Of a stretch of 64,000 bases of DNA, positions 34,333 to 42,718 are shown in pieces; the first letter of the stretch is position 1, and the number at the start of each line of letters is the position of its first letter. Position numbers and translations under genes: made by a program. The notes beneath the pieces were generated by a model. It had not been told where the DNA came from. It saw only the letters and a program-made list of their open reading frames with translations, and did not search any database. Source of the DNA: Gemmata massiliana (GTDB lineage: Bacteria; Planctomycetota; Planctomycetia; Gemmatales; Gemmataceae); assembly GCF_901538265.1 (NCBI RefSeq), contig NZ_LR593886.1:2898843-2962842 (forward strand), written 5' to 3'.

Positions 34333-35727
34333 TTACCCCACAAATTGCCAGGTGTTAGGCGCGAGCACGCGAGCGGGGCCGCCCGAGCTCCCACCGCTTG
34401 TCGGCTGTGGCTCGATCGCCCCAACGGAGCGGTACGAGCGCCAGGTTTCGTTCTCGAACGCGCTACCGATACCCTTCTGGTAGGAGAAGGTCGTTTTCTT
34501 GAGAGTTGGGTCCGTCGCACCGTTAACGAAGGGATCGGCTGTCTCCAGGGCGTAGTGCAAGTCCGCCAGATCCGGGTGTGACAGGTGCCCGAGTGCTGCA
34601 CCGTAGCTCGCGTTGTTGGCCGCGTGGATCAGGTGCGTGAACCCGCTGACCGCCTCAATGTCGTACTTGCCCGCGCCGCTGAACACGCAGTTTGTGATCG
34701 ACGAGAGCACTCCGGGTGACGAGGACCATCGGACGATGGAATCGCTGAACGAGCCGACGAACGAACAATTCATGAGAAGAATCGTTGCGGTCGCGGCGTT
34801 GATCGCGCGCGTCGTTTGCCCGATGAACACGCAGTGGTTCAGTGTGGTTCCGGCGCTCGAGGTCGTGACCGCGTTCTGCCCGCCCTCGAACACGCACCCG
34901 TGCATTTGCACCGTGGACGTGGCCGTGTACACCTGCGACGCGGTCGTTGGTACTTTGAACCACGAATTGGTCACGAGCATGCCGGCCCCGTTCGTACCGG
35001 ACGTAAACGCCTGCACTCCGGACGGAGAGTTCTGCGCTTCCGCACGAATTCGGTCCGCCCGGCCGTTCGTGCCGGACCAGTTCCAAATGGCCGAGCTGGA
35101 ACCGGTGTTGAGTACCGAGAAATTCGTGACGCAATAGCACGTCCCGGAAATCGTAAACCCGGCCGCGGCGAACGTCAGGAGCGGGGGTGCGTTCGTATAA
35201 TCGTTTTCTAGATCGCCGGGCGTAGTGTTGTATCCTCGAATCCAGATCGGGGCGGTGCCACTGCCAGCAGTTGCAAACGTGCGCGCGGTACTCGCGTTGG
35301 CATACGTGGCCGCCTTCACGTTGATCCGCATCGGCACCGCGGCAGTCCCGCTCGCGCCCCACTGCGAGCCCGGGGTCGCGATCGCGAAATCGGCCCATGC
35401 TCCGCCCATCTTGCACGTGCGGCCGCTCGCGGATGTGGCCGGTATCACCCCGATGCGCCCCGTCGCGGTCACGTCGATGTACGTCCCGCTCGGGTCCACA
35501 GCCGTAATCTGGGACAGCGACGTGAACCCGATGGCACCGTCGGCCATGATCGCAGCCCAATCCCCGATAGTGGCACTGAGGAACGGAGTTCCGCTCGCGG
35601 CCGTGAAACGGTTCGTGGTCGTATCCCAACTGCCGTTGCTCGTCGCAATGGTCGCCGTGCTCGTAACGGTCGTGCCAGAGTTGGTGTTGTCGCCACCTGG
35701 CTGTATGTAGAATTCGGTCCACGCCAC
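34333..35727 (-). CDS. Right-handed beta-helix tailspike-like protein
   Basis: The 464-aa product starts MAWTEFYIQPGGDNTNSG, typical of proteins with a parallel beta-helix. It has repeated short strands with Asn/Ser/Cys turns (MLVTNSWFKV, VQMHGCVFEGGQNAVTTSSA, LNHCVFIGQT, ILLMNCSFVGSF, SITNCVFSGAGKYDI). This is the pectate-lyase-like solenoid used by phage tailspikes that bind or cut surface glycans. No catalytic triad could be assigned. It lies downstream of the glycosyltransferase gene in the tail end of the cluster. Confidence 0.75.
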   Translation of the reverse strand: MAWTEFYIQPGGDNTNSGTTVTSTATIATSNGSWDTTTNRFTAASGTPFLSATIGDWAAIMADGAIGFTSLSQITAVDPSGTYIDVTATGRIGVIPATSASGRTCKMGGAWADFAIATPGSQWGASGTAAVPMRINVKAATYANASTARTFATAGSGTAPIWIRGYNTTPGDLENDYTNAPPLLTFAAAGFTISGTCYCVTNFSVLNTGSSSAIWNWSGTNGRADRIRAEAQNSPSGVQAFTSGTNGAGMLVTNSWFKVPTTASQVYTATSTVQMHGCVFEGGQNAVTTSSAGTTLNHCVFIGQTTRAINAATATILLMNCSFVGSFSDSIVRWSSSPGVLSSITNCVFSGAGKYDIEAVSGFTHLIHAANNASYGAALGHLSHPDLADLHYALETADPFVNGATDPTLKKTTFSYQKGIGSAFENETWRSYRSVGAIEPQPTSGGSSGGPARVLAPNTWQFVG

Positions 35728-35862
35728 GGGTCACTCCCACATGATTCGCACGGGTCTACCGCGGGTTTGTCGGCCGGTGGGTCGTACTGGTCATTTACGG
35801 TGATTATTTGCTTCACAACGATGTATCTACTTTGTGATTCACGACCGGCCAATGGCATGGGC

Positions 35863-38322
35863 TCACACCGCGACCCATTTCGGTTCCTGGCCCTTCTTCG
35901 CCAGACCGCACGCCTCTGTGGCCAGGGGTAGCTTAGCCTCCAGGGGGCACCCGCACGCGGCGCAGGCGTCCAGGGCGCGCTCCTCGCACGTCGCGCAGTG
36001 CCCCTGGCGCTCTTCGAGTACCTCCAAGGACACGACCGGCGACCCCGCCGCCTTGTGCCGGATCATGGCCGCGGTATAGTTCATCGCCTTGCGCCACAAC
36101 GATGGGAGCTCTTTCACGTCCTCGGGGCAGCGCGACAGAATCATCAGCCCGTGATTGTTTCTGTCGTGGCGCTTCACCACCCACTCGGGGCGCTTGAGGC
36201 AGAACGCGCGGAGCGCGTGCATTACCCCGGGGGCGTCGGGTTTGTCCCCCACCTCACCGAAGGTCACGGTACAGTGGATGACGAGGTACTTGGCCACGCG
36301 CTCGTGGTGTGCCTCCAAGAGTGGCAGAAGTGCGCCCGCGGTGTGGTCCGTGTCGATGAACAGCAGATCCGTGGGGGCCGCGGGTACGGACGCAGGGTCC
36401 GCAGCGGTACCAGTGAACCGCGCGCCCATGAGCCGAGTGAGTTCGGCCCACTGGGGCTTCGGGCGCGGGCACACGCTGGTGAACGTGCCGGTTGCACCAA
36501 GCCCGTAAGCCATCGCTGCGTCGGCGGGTTTCATCCACAGGCTCAGCTCGGTGGCGCTGGCGCACTTCGCGGCCAGTTCCTGGAGCGTGGGGACGTGCTC
36601 GTGGAAGTCGGACGGTCGGGACGCGGCCGATTTTGCCCACGTCTCCAGGGTCACGTGCTTGGTGGCCTCGCACACTGAGCACCCCGCGCCCTTGAACTGG
36701 TCCGTTGCGACGTCCGCGACGGTCGTCATTTCGCCCGGCCACCAGTGCCGCGCCTCGCCCCAGTGCGGGTGCCACAGCCCGAACCCGCGCGGGTGATAGC
36801 ACACGTCCCCGTGCCCCGTGAACCGGCCCGCGGTGTGGTTCACATGGACGCTCGGTGTCCCCGCCGCTCCGGTCGGGTCCGTCGGTGGGACGCGCACCCA
36901 GTTGATCCGCAAACTGACGGAGTCCGGTTCGAGAATCACCGCGCTGAGTCGGTGTGCGTCGGACTTGGCGCGCTCCAGATTGGCCTGGAACACATCGGTT
37001 CGGAGCGCGAGCTGGTGGAGCGGCTCGTCTCGTTCTTTGACCGCTTGCCAGCCGGTCGTATTCAGGCCGATGTAGTCGAGGTGGCTCACGACCCGGGCCG
37101 AGGGGTTCGCGGCCAGTGCGTCGCCGATCCGGTCGAAGTACCCGGGCGGGTACAGGACATCGTGCTCGCAGAACGCGACGACATCGAAGTCGGTCGGCGC
37201 TCCGGCGCGCTGGTACGCCTGTTCCATCTGTGCCAGGATGGTGCCGTAACCTCGAACCTGGGCACCGCGGAACGGTTCCCAGCTCACCCCGGGGCGGTCG
37301 AACGGCGTGCCGGGGACGTGCGCCCACGAGCATGCGGACACGGTCACGTCGTGGCGCAGCGTCTGGGATTGGGCCGCGACCACGGACGCGGCCGAATTCC
37401 TTAGCAACCCTTCGGGGGCGGTGTTGTCCGAATACCATAGGGCCAGGATCTTCTGCCGCTTTATCTGGTGGCGCGGACCGCCGAAGGGCTGAGCCTCGGC
37501 CGCGGCTCGAACCAGCGATTCCCACTCTTGCGCGCCCAGCTTTTTCCCGTAGTGGGCGTGGATCTGCTCCGTCGCTTCGATACCCAGTTCCCGGTGCCCC
37601 ACCAGGAGGTTCCACACGTGATCGCTCAGGCGCAGCGGGTACGGCGGGGGCGGGTTGTTGTGCCACCCGGACACGTCCCGGAACTTGTGGCGCCAGCGGA
37701 GCGCGGGGTGGCACAGGGTTCTCCCCCCAGCGCGACGGACGACCTCGTGCAGGTACCCCTCTTCGCCGCCGAATCCCCGGAATAGCGGGTTGAACCCGGG
37801 CCACGCCGCGCGCCGCATCATCCACTGACCCAGGCCCGTCATGGGGATGTCGAACGGCGCGCCCGTCGGGAATTGCCCGCGCGGGTCCGACTGCCACGTG
37901 CCCCAAAGCCCGGGCGCGGCGGTTATGCCCCAGTGGGTCGCGAACCAGCGCCCGTCGTCCCCGACGAGCGGCCCCTGGACCAGGTCGTTCGAGTCCGGGT
38001 GCGTCGCTGCGAAATCGAGGGCCGCTTGTACCGCACCCGTTTCCAGGATCACGTGCGAGTCGAGACACATGACCCAGGGCGTCTCAGCGAACCGGAACAC
38101 AGCATCCCGGGGCGCGCTCGTGCCCGTTAAGTCCGGGCGGTGGTAATAGGTTCCGCCCACGGCTCGAGTGATCGCCTCAACCCGCGTGTCGCGCTCGGGT
38201 GTGTTGTCCACCACGACGTACCGGCACCGCGGGTGGTTTGCGGCCAGTGCCGAAAGCGTGAACCACACGTGATCCGGTTCGCCCCGCGTCGCCATCCCGA
38301 TCGTTAACACGTCCGACATCAT
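35863..38322 (-). CDS. Multi-domain glycosyltransferase, polypeptide-GalNAc-transferase-like N-terminus
   Basis: The 819-aa product starts with a GT-A fold. ILTIGM-type beta1 is present, VVDNTPERD, then CLDSHVI with a DxH at 88-90, GFGGEEGY at 183-190 and RWRHKFR at 209-215. DxH, then GGEN/GGEE about 100 residues on, then HxFR about 27 residues later is the metal-binding and catalytic layout of animal polypeptide GalNAc transferases (GT27, related to GT2). A second GT-A-like part (FDVVAFCEHDVLYPPGYFDR) covers ~300-500. A Rossmann/methyltransferase-like part (TDLLFIDTDHTAGALLPLLE) covers ~630-740. A Cys cluster ends it (CATCEERALDACAACGCPL). The next gene upstream encodes a methyltransferase, and before it the Thr-rich protein. 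Confidence 0.75.
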   Translation of the reverse strand: MMSDVLTIGMATRGEPDHVWFTLSALAANHPRCRYVVVDNTPERDTRVEAITRAVGGTYYHRPDLTGTSAPRDAVFRFAETPWVMCLDSHVILETGAVQAALDFAATHPDSNDLVQGPLVGDDGRWFATHWGITAAPGLWGTWQSDPRGQFPTGAPFDIPMTGLGQWMMRRAAWPGFNPLFRGFGGEEGYLHEVVRRAGGRTLCHPALRWRHKFRDVSGWHNNPPPPYPLRLSDHVWNLLVGHRELGIEATEQIHAHYGKKLGAQEWESLVRAAAEAQPFGGPRHQIKRQKILALWYSDNTAPEGLLRNSAASVVAAQSQTLRHDVTVSACSWAHVPGTPFDRPGVSWEPFRGAQVRGYGTILAQMEQAYQRAGAPTDFDVVAFCEHDVLYPPGYFDRIGDALAANPSARVVSHLDYIGLNTTGWQAVKERDEPLHQLALRTDVFQANLERAKSDAHRLSAVILEPDSVSLRINWVRVPPTDPTGAAGTPSVHVNHTAGRFTGHGDVCYHPRGFGLWHPHWGEARHWWPGEMTTVADVATDQFKGAGCSVCEATKHVTLETWAKSAASRPSDFHEHVPTLQELAAKCASATELSLWMKPADAAMAYGLGATGTFTSVCPRPKPQWAELTRLMGARFTGTAADPASVPAAPTDLLFIDTDHTAGALLPLLEAHHERVAKYLVIHCTVTFGEVGDKPDAPGVMHALRAFCLKRPEWVVKRHDRNNHGLMILSRCPEDVKELPSLWRKAMNYTAAMIRHKAAGSPVVSLEVLEERQGHCATCEERALDACAACGCPLEAKLPLATEACGLAKKGQEPKWVAV

Positions 38323-38889
38323 TCACCCTATTTGGAGTGCCCACGAACTTTCCGGGTACGCCCGGAGGTTCGCTGTGCTGTTGAGGAACCGGCGCGGGTC
38401 GCCGACGAGCCCCAGGTCGTGGCCCATGAGCCACCCGCCCGGTTTGATCTTCGGCGCCCACGCTCGAACGTCGGCCTCGAAGTTTGCCGGGTCGTGCGCG
38501 CCGTCCAAATACACCCCGTCCAGGGATGCGTCCGCGAACCCCGTCGCGACCTCGGTCGAGAATCCCTGGCACTTCTTCACGTTGGCGAAGTGCTCCAGCA
38601 CCCGATCGAACCGGCGCGCCGCGTCCGCGATGTGCTGGGCCGGGATCTCGGTGTACCCGCGCGCCGGCCCGAGTTCCCACGGGTCCACGGCGAATACGGT
38701 GCGCGCGAAGTGCGCGAACACGGCCGTGCTGACGCCCGCGAAGCACCCGACCTCTGTCATGACCCAGTCGGACCGGATCAGTTCGCGGCACAACTGGATC
38801 AAGCCTCCCGTTACGTTTTCCGGGCTGTCGTTGTTCCAAACGCGCGGAGCTTTTGCGAGCGCGTCGAGTGTCAGGGGCGCACGGCTCAT
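38323..38889 (-). CDS. Class I SAM-dependent methyltransferase
   Basis: The 188-aa product has the Rossmann methyltransferase pattern: VMTEVGCFAGVSTAVFA (motif I), FAVDPWE (acidic end of beta2), DASLDGVYLDGAHDPANFEA D (motif post II) and KIKPGGWLMGHD. This matches the TylF/CmcI-like Methyltransf_24 group, which often methylates sugars. Its stop abuts the glycosyltransferase start with no gap, so the two are translated together. A role in capping a virion glycan is inferred from this arrangement. Confidence 0.8.
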   Translation of the reverse strand: MSRAPLTLDALAKAPRVWNNDSPENVTGGLIQLCRELIRSDWVMTEVGCFAGVSTAVFAHFARTVFAVDPWELGPARGYTEIPAQHIADAARRFDRVLEHFANVKKCQGFSTEVATGFADASLDGVYLDGAHDPANFEADVRAWAPKIKPGGWLMGHDLGLVGDPRRFLNSTANLRAYPESSWALQIG

Positions 38890-38931
38890 ACGGGGCCATA
38901 GTTCGGGGTGGATCGTTTCGAAGCCAGCCGC

Positions 38932-40668
38932 TTACGGAGGAGACGCGGTCGCGGTGCTCGTCGTGGGGATCGTCTGGCAGTTCGCGATGCAGTCGATCAT
39001 CGTGTAGTGCGCCCCGACCACGGTGCATACGATTGCGCCGCTGCAGAAGTACGGGGTACCGTTCTCGCACGTCTGGCAGAAGTAGGACGGACCGCCGCCG
39101 GTAGTCGTGCCCCCGCCTCCGCCGGTGGTAGTCGTCGTTCCGCCCCCACCCCCGGTAGTCGTTGTGGTTGTGGTTCCGCCCCCGCCCCCGGTCGTAGTCG
39201 TCCCGCCCCCGGTGGTGGTCGTGGTTGTAGTCGTGGTGGTCGGGCCTGCCGTCGTCGCCCCGGTCTGGCACGCGACCGCCCGGAAACTTCCCGGGATGCA
39301 ATTGCCCACGGGTGCGATGTCCGGGCACCCGCACGACGCACCACAGACCGAACTGTAGTAACTGAATCCGGTGCCGCTGCTGTTGCATCGGTACGTGCAG
39401 TTCCCGCACGCCCCCGCGGTCGTGGTTGTGGTCCCTGGTCCGATCGTAGTCGTGGTGGTCGTAGTGGTCGTTGTCGTTGTTACGGGCGGGACGCACGGGG
39501 TTTCGACCATCGAGCACGTCCCCGTTGGCACTCCGATTGGGGTGGCGCAGTCGCAACCGGGGCAGTACCGCAGGATCGTGTCGAAGTATGCTCCGCTCGC
39601 GGTCCCCCAGAGGCAGGTGCCCTGGCACCCCGGACCGTTCGTGGTGGTCGTGACCGGTGCGCACGGATCGCCTGTCCCGTTCCCAGGGCCGTGGACGTAG
39701 CAGCCCGTGATCGTCTCCTGGGCGCACACCGTGCCACTGAAAACGGGCGGGTCGCACGAGCAGTTCGAGACATTGAACGACGAGCACCCGTGGGAGAATT
39801 TTAGCCACACGTTCCCCGGGGCGTCCCACACCCAGCGGCACGTGCCGGAGCAGAACGGGCCGGGCTGGGCGACCGGGACACAGTTCGTGCGGGTCGTGCC
39901 GCATGCGTTGGTCCCGGTGCAGGCGACCGTCGGGGCCGGACACGGGCATGACGACGCGCACCCGTTGGACGTTTGTTGCCACCCCCGGGCCGGGTGACAG
40001 TACCAGTCGCACCCGGCCGTACACGCGCCATTGGTTGTAGTCGTACACGCGCCGTTGGTTGTGGTGGTACCGCCACAGAAGGGCTGTGACTGGTCCGCGG
40101 AGAAGTGGCCGCACGCGGTATCGGTGCAGGTGTCGGCCGGCGGACAGAATCTGGGCGCGAAGCAGTTGCACCCGGTCCCACACGAGGAGCCGGTCTTGGC
40201 CCACGTCCTCGTCGCCGCCGAGTAGGTCCACTGGCAGGAGCCAGAGCAGGGGCCGGCGGTGGTCGTCGTGGTCGTCCCGCCCCCTGTCGTCGTGGTGGTC
40301 GTGGTGGTGCGCGTGCCCCTAGCCGCGAACTCGTAGTACACCTGGCCGTTGACGATCCCCTTCTGCCGCATGAACACGAACACGTCGCCGGCCAGATCGA
40401 CTTCGAGGTTGTTCAGTTCGAGTGCCGGGCTGATCGGCGTGCCGCTCACGATGCCCCCGGCGCGCGCCGGGTTCGCATCGGTGGGGAGGCCCGTGCCCGG
40501 GCCGAACGTCTGTTCAACCCAGTCGTAATTCCATATCCCGGCGACGTTCGCTTTGGCGGTCAGCTTCGCGACGAAGAACCCGCGGTACGGGTCCGCGCCC
40601 GGTGCGGACGCGGCGCGGAACGCATCCAGGACCGGGTCGGAGAACAGCATGCTATCGAGGATGCTCAT
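38932..40668 (-). CDS. Mucin-like Thr-rich, Cys-module protein of the phage tail region
   Basis: From ATG 40668 the product is 578 aa. Residues 1-118 form a unique domain (FRAASAPGADPYRGFFVAKL). Then come five Cys modules of ~50 residues with pattern C.G.C.W...W.....C...C.C..P......C.....C at roughly 141-186, 208-263, 273-323, 348-392 and 421-467, and a final Cys segment at 531-564. They are separated by Thr tracts: 8 Thr at 121-128, 6 at 132-137, 12 at 397-408 and 10 at 477-486, then Thr/Gly blocks to 526. No signal peptide is seen. Thr tracts between compact modules look like mucin linkers and are possible targets of the adjacent glycosyltransferase. The Cys module was not recognised as a known family. 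Confidence 0.75.
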   Translation of the reverse strand: MSILDSMLFSDPVLDAFRAASAPGADPYRGFFVAKLTAKANVAGIWNYDWVEQTFGPGTGLPTDANPARAGGIVSGTPISPALELNNLEVDLAGDVFVFMRQKGIVNGQVYYEFAARGTRTTTTTTTTGGGTTTTTTAGPCSGSCQWTYSAATRTWAKTGSSCGTGCNCFAPRFCPPADTCTDTACGHFSADQSQPFCGGTTTTNGACTTTTNGACTAGCDWYCHPARGWQQTSNGCASSCPCPAPTVACTGTNACGTTRTNCVPVAQPGPFCSGTCRWVWDAPGNVWLKFSHGCSSFNVSNCSCDPPVFSGTVCAQETITGCYVHGPGNGTGDPCAPVTTTTNGPGCQGTCLWGTASGAYFDTILRYCPGCDCATPIGVPTGTCSMVETPCVPPVTTTTTTTTTTTTIGPGTTTTTAGACGNCTYRCNSSGTGFSYYSSVCGASCGCPDIAPVGNCIPGSFRAVACQTGATTAGPTTTTTTTTTTGGGTTTTGGGGGTTTTTTTGGGGGTTTTTGGGGGTTTGGGPSYFCQTCENGTPYFCSGAIVCTVVGAHYTMIDCIANCQTIPTTSTATASPP

Positions 40669-40759
40669 AGGGACTTGGTCCCACCGGGTGACGGGGCGCG
40701 AGGCGGGACTTGAACCGAGGTCGGGCGCAGGAGGACTCACGCGCCTTCGGGCAGAATCA

Positions 40760-41905
40760 CTACGGGTCCAGCCTCGGCGAGTTGGGCGAATCCGGGTCGG
40801 TGAAGAGCAACTCGAACGGGAACGAGTTGTACGTGGGGTACCACGTGGAGTAATCGTTCGGGGACGCGGGGTCGTATGTGGACACGTGGTAGAACTTGCG
40901 AGTGGTGAGCCAGGGCTGGAGGTTGTGCCCGGCCACGATCCAGTTCTTGTTCACGCTGCTGAAGTCCGGCGCGTACCCGGGGGGCGTCCCCAGGGTACGC
41001 GCCGTGTACAAGAAATTCAGTTCCAGGTCGCACAGTTTCGAGCGCGCGAACCCGTCGCCCGCGTTGAACGCCAGCAGGCCCGGGTCGGGGATCGGGGGCG
41101 TATACACGGCCATCGGGCTGGCACCCAGGTACAGCAGCGCCCCGGCCTTATACGGCTCCAGGCGGTACTCCTCGTTCAAGTACCCGAAGTCCTTCTGGTT
41201 GATGTGCCCGATGAACTTGGTCAGGTACGAGTTCCCGGAGGTCAGGTATCGGTACGGCACCTGATACCAGCGGCACTTCACCACGGAATCCGGGAGCCAC
41301 AGGCGCGGCGCGTCCTGGTAGTTGACCCCATTCGGCGGCAACAGGCCGCTACCAGTGTTGCCGGCGCGGAACACCATCTGACCCTGTTGCGCGGTGACGA
41401 ACTGGTTCGCTGGCGTCTGCTCGAAAGTGGTGAACCGCATCCACTCGGCGGCATAGACGTAGGGGTACGAGGCGCCGCTTTTGTCGTAGCCGGTAGCCGA
41501 GCCAACGATGACGTCGTGGTCCTGCCAGGAATTGTACGGGCGCGGGCTGAACGACACGCGGTACCGGTAGTCGGTGTAGCGCGGGAACTGCGGAATGATC
41601 GGCGACCCCGGGCCGGGCGACGGGGCCTCCACGGTGAACCGCGCGCCGACGCCCTGGGGGGAGCAGGAGTCCGCGAACATCCACTGGTACAGCGGGTGCC
41701 GGGCCGGGAGGATACGCCGGATGCGCCCGTAGTCGTTCACCGCGGTGTTCGTGGACCCCAATAGGTCGATGATCGAGGTGCGCAGATCCGCGAACGTGGG
41801 GGACCGGAGTATGTACGTGGACGAACACGACTGGTTCTGGTTAGTGAACGTCGCGGCGGACGGGGAGACGTCGGCGACTTCTTCCAGGTACGTTAAAATC
41901 GGCAC
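40760..41905 (-). CDS. Phage-cluster tail or baseplate protein (381 aa)
   Basis: Start GTG 41905 is supported by AAAGGA six bases upstream; a longer frame reaches 41962. The product begins VPILTYLEEVADVSPSAATF and is rich in Tyr, Pro and aromatic residues (YRYRVSFSPRPYNSWQDHDV, YRYLTSGNSYLTKFIGHINQ). No signal peptide is present. It follows the tape-measure gene, where distal tail proteins normally lie, so a tail-tip or baseplate role is likely. No family was recognised. Confidence 0.6.
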   Translation of the reverse strand: MPILTYLEEVADVSPSAATFTNQNQSCSSTYILRSPTFADLRTSIIDLLGSTNTAVNDYGRIRRILPARHPLYQWMFADSCSPQGVGARFTVEAPSPGPGSPIIPQFPRYTDYRYRVSFSPRPYNSWQDHDVIVGSATGYDKSGASYPYVYAAEWMRFTTFEQTPANQFVTAQQGQMVFRAGNTGSGLLPPNGVNYQDAPRLWLPDSVVKCRWYQVPYRYLTSGNSYLTKFIGHINQKDFGYLNEEYRLEPYKAGALLYLGASPMAVYTPPIPDPGLLAFNAGDGFARSKLCDLELNFLYTARTLGTPPGYAPDFSSVNKNWIVAGHNLQPWLTTRKFYHVSTYDPASPNDYSTWYPTYNSFPFELLFTDPDSPNSPRLDP

Positions 41906-42093
41906 GATCGGTCCTTTGTGACACGCCCGGAGCACCCGTTTCCGCGCCTCGGCTAATGTCACCGGCGGTGTGTGGGCACTTGTTCACTTTCGGTTCCGGG
42001 GGGCTATGATACGCTTGCTTGTTCAATTAAAGCTGAATCCCTCGCACCGCGGGCCGTCGGGGGTTCGTACTACCGGCCCGCGCGGGGTGAGAC

Positions 42094-42681
42094 ATGCGCG
42101 CCGTGCTGTGTGGGGTGTTATTGGTCGCGATCGGGTGCAATGTGAAACGGGAATCGGTTCCTGATCCGGTCCCGGCTCCCGGCGCGGGCGAGCCCCCGGC
42201 CGCAGCGCCGGTGATCGCGCCGGGAGCCCAACCACCCGTGCCGGCTGCGGAGCAGCTACCCTTTTCGACGACAAAAAATCGGATTAGCGGCGGGAGTTTG
42301 TGGATGTTTTATGCCCGAGTGTCACGCCCACTTCCAAAGCTCGAACACGAGGGCAAGAGGATTCTTACTAAGTTGAGCGGCGAGTGGTGCTACGGGATAA
42401 AAATGGACAAATACTCACTGCTTTTGGAATCCACAGATCCGGGATTCGTTCGGCCGCGTATTGTTTGCGATCTAAAAGACGATCGGGGGTTCAAAAAGGG
42501 AGCGGTTGGTTATCCTCCGGTCGTATATGTCGAAGGGGTGCTGCGTGGGGCGATTAATTTGAACACTCAACCGTGGGCCGCGGACTGGCTTTCCATGACG
42601 CCGCCAACATCAATGGAAGACTTTTTCATTCTGATCGACGACGCCATTCTCGTCATGCCGCCGAGAGAATTGCTGCCGTAA
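42094..42681 (+). CDS. Lipoprotein inserted against the phage gene direction
   Basis: The 195-aa product has a lipoprotein signal (MRAVLCGVLLVAIGC) and a Pro/Ala spacer (PDPVPAPGAGEPPAAAPVIA). A C-terminal domain of ~120 residues follows (YARVSRPLPKLEHEGKRILT, FFILIDDAILVMPP). It is the only plus-strand gene in the cluster and its C-terminal half is less GC-rich than its neighbours. Such inverted single genes in prophages are often morons that alter the host surface, but that is inference. No family was recognised. Confidence 0.65.
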   Translation: MRAVLCGVLLVAIGCNVKRESVPDPVPAPGAGEPPAAAPVIAPGAQPPVPAAEQLPFSTTKNRISGGSLWMFYARVSRPLPKLEHEGKRILTKLSGEWCYGIKMDKYSLLLESTDPGFVRPRIVCDLKDDRGFKKGAVGYPPVVYVEGVLRGAINLNTQPWAADWLSMTPPTSMEDFFILIDDAILVMPPRELLP

Positions 42682-42718
42682 GCGGAATGTAGCTGGTGTC
42701 CGGGAGCGTGGCGCCGGA

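Noticed and set aside
39107..39358. Plus-strand poly-Val/Pro frame
   Set aside because: Reverse complement of the Thr/Gly linkers; no initiation signal.
38177..40231. Minus-strand frame rich in Arg/His across the Thr-rich gene
   Set aside because: Out-of-phase reading of the Thr and Cys codons; the Thr/Cys frame has a regular modular pattern and a sensible start.
39100..40320. Repeated short motifs that might be a CRISPR array
   Set aside because: They are Thr and Gly codon tracts of varying length with no spacers of uniform size.
40669..40759. GGTTCAAGTCC tRNA-like T-arm between two phage genes
   Set aside because: The possible acceptor halves are only ~50 bases apart and no D or anticodon arm fits.
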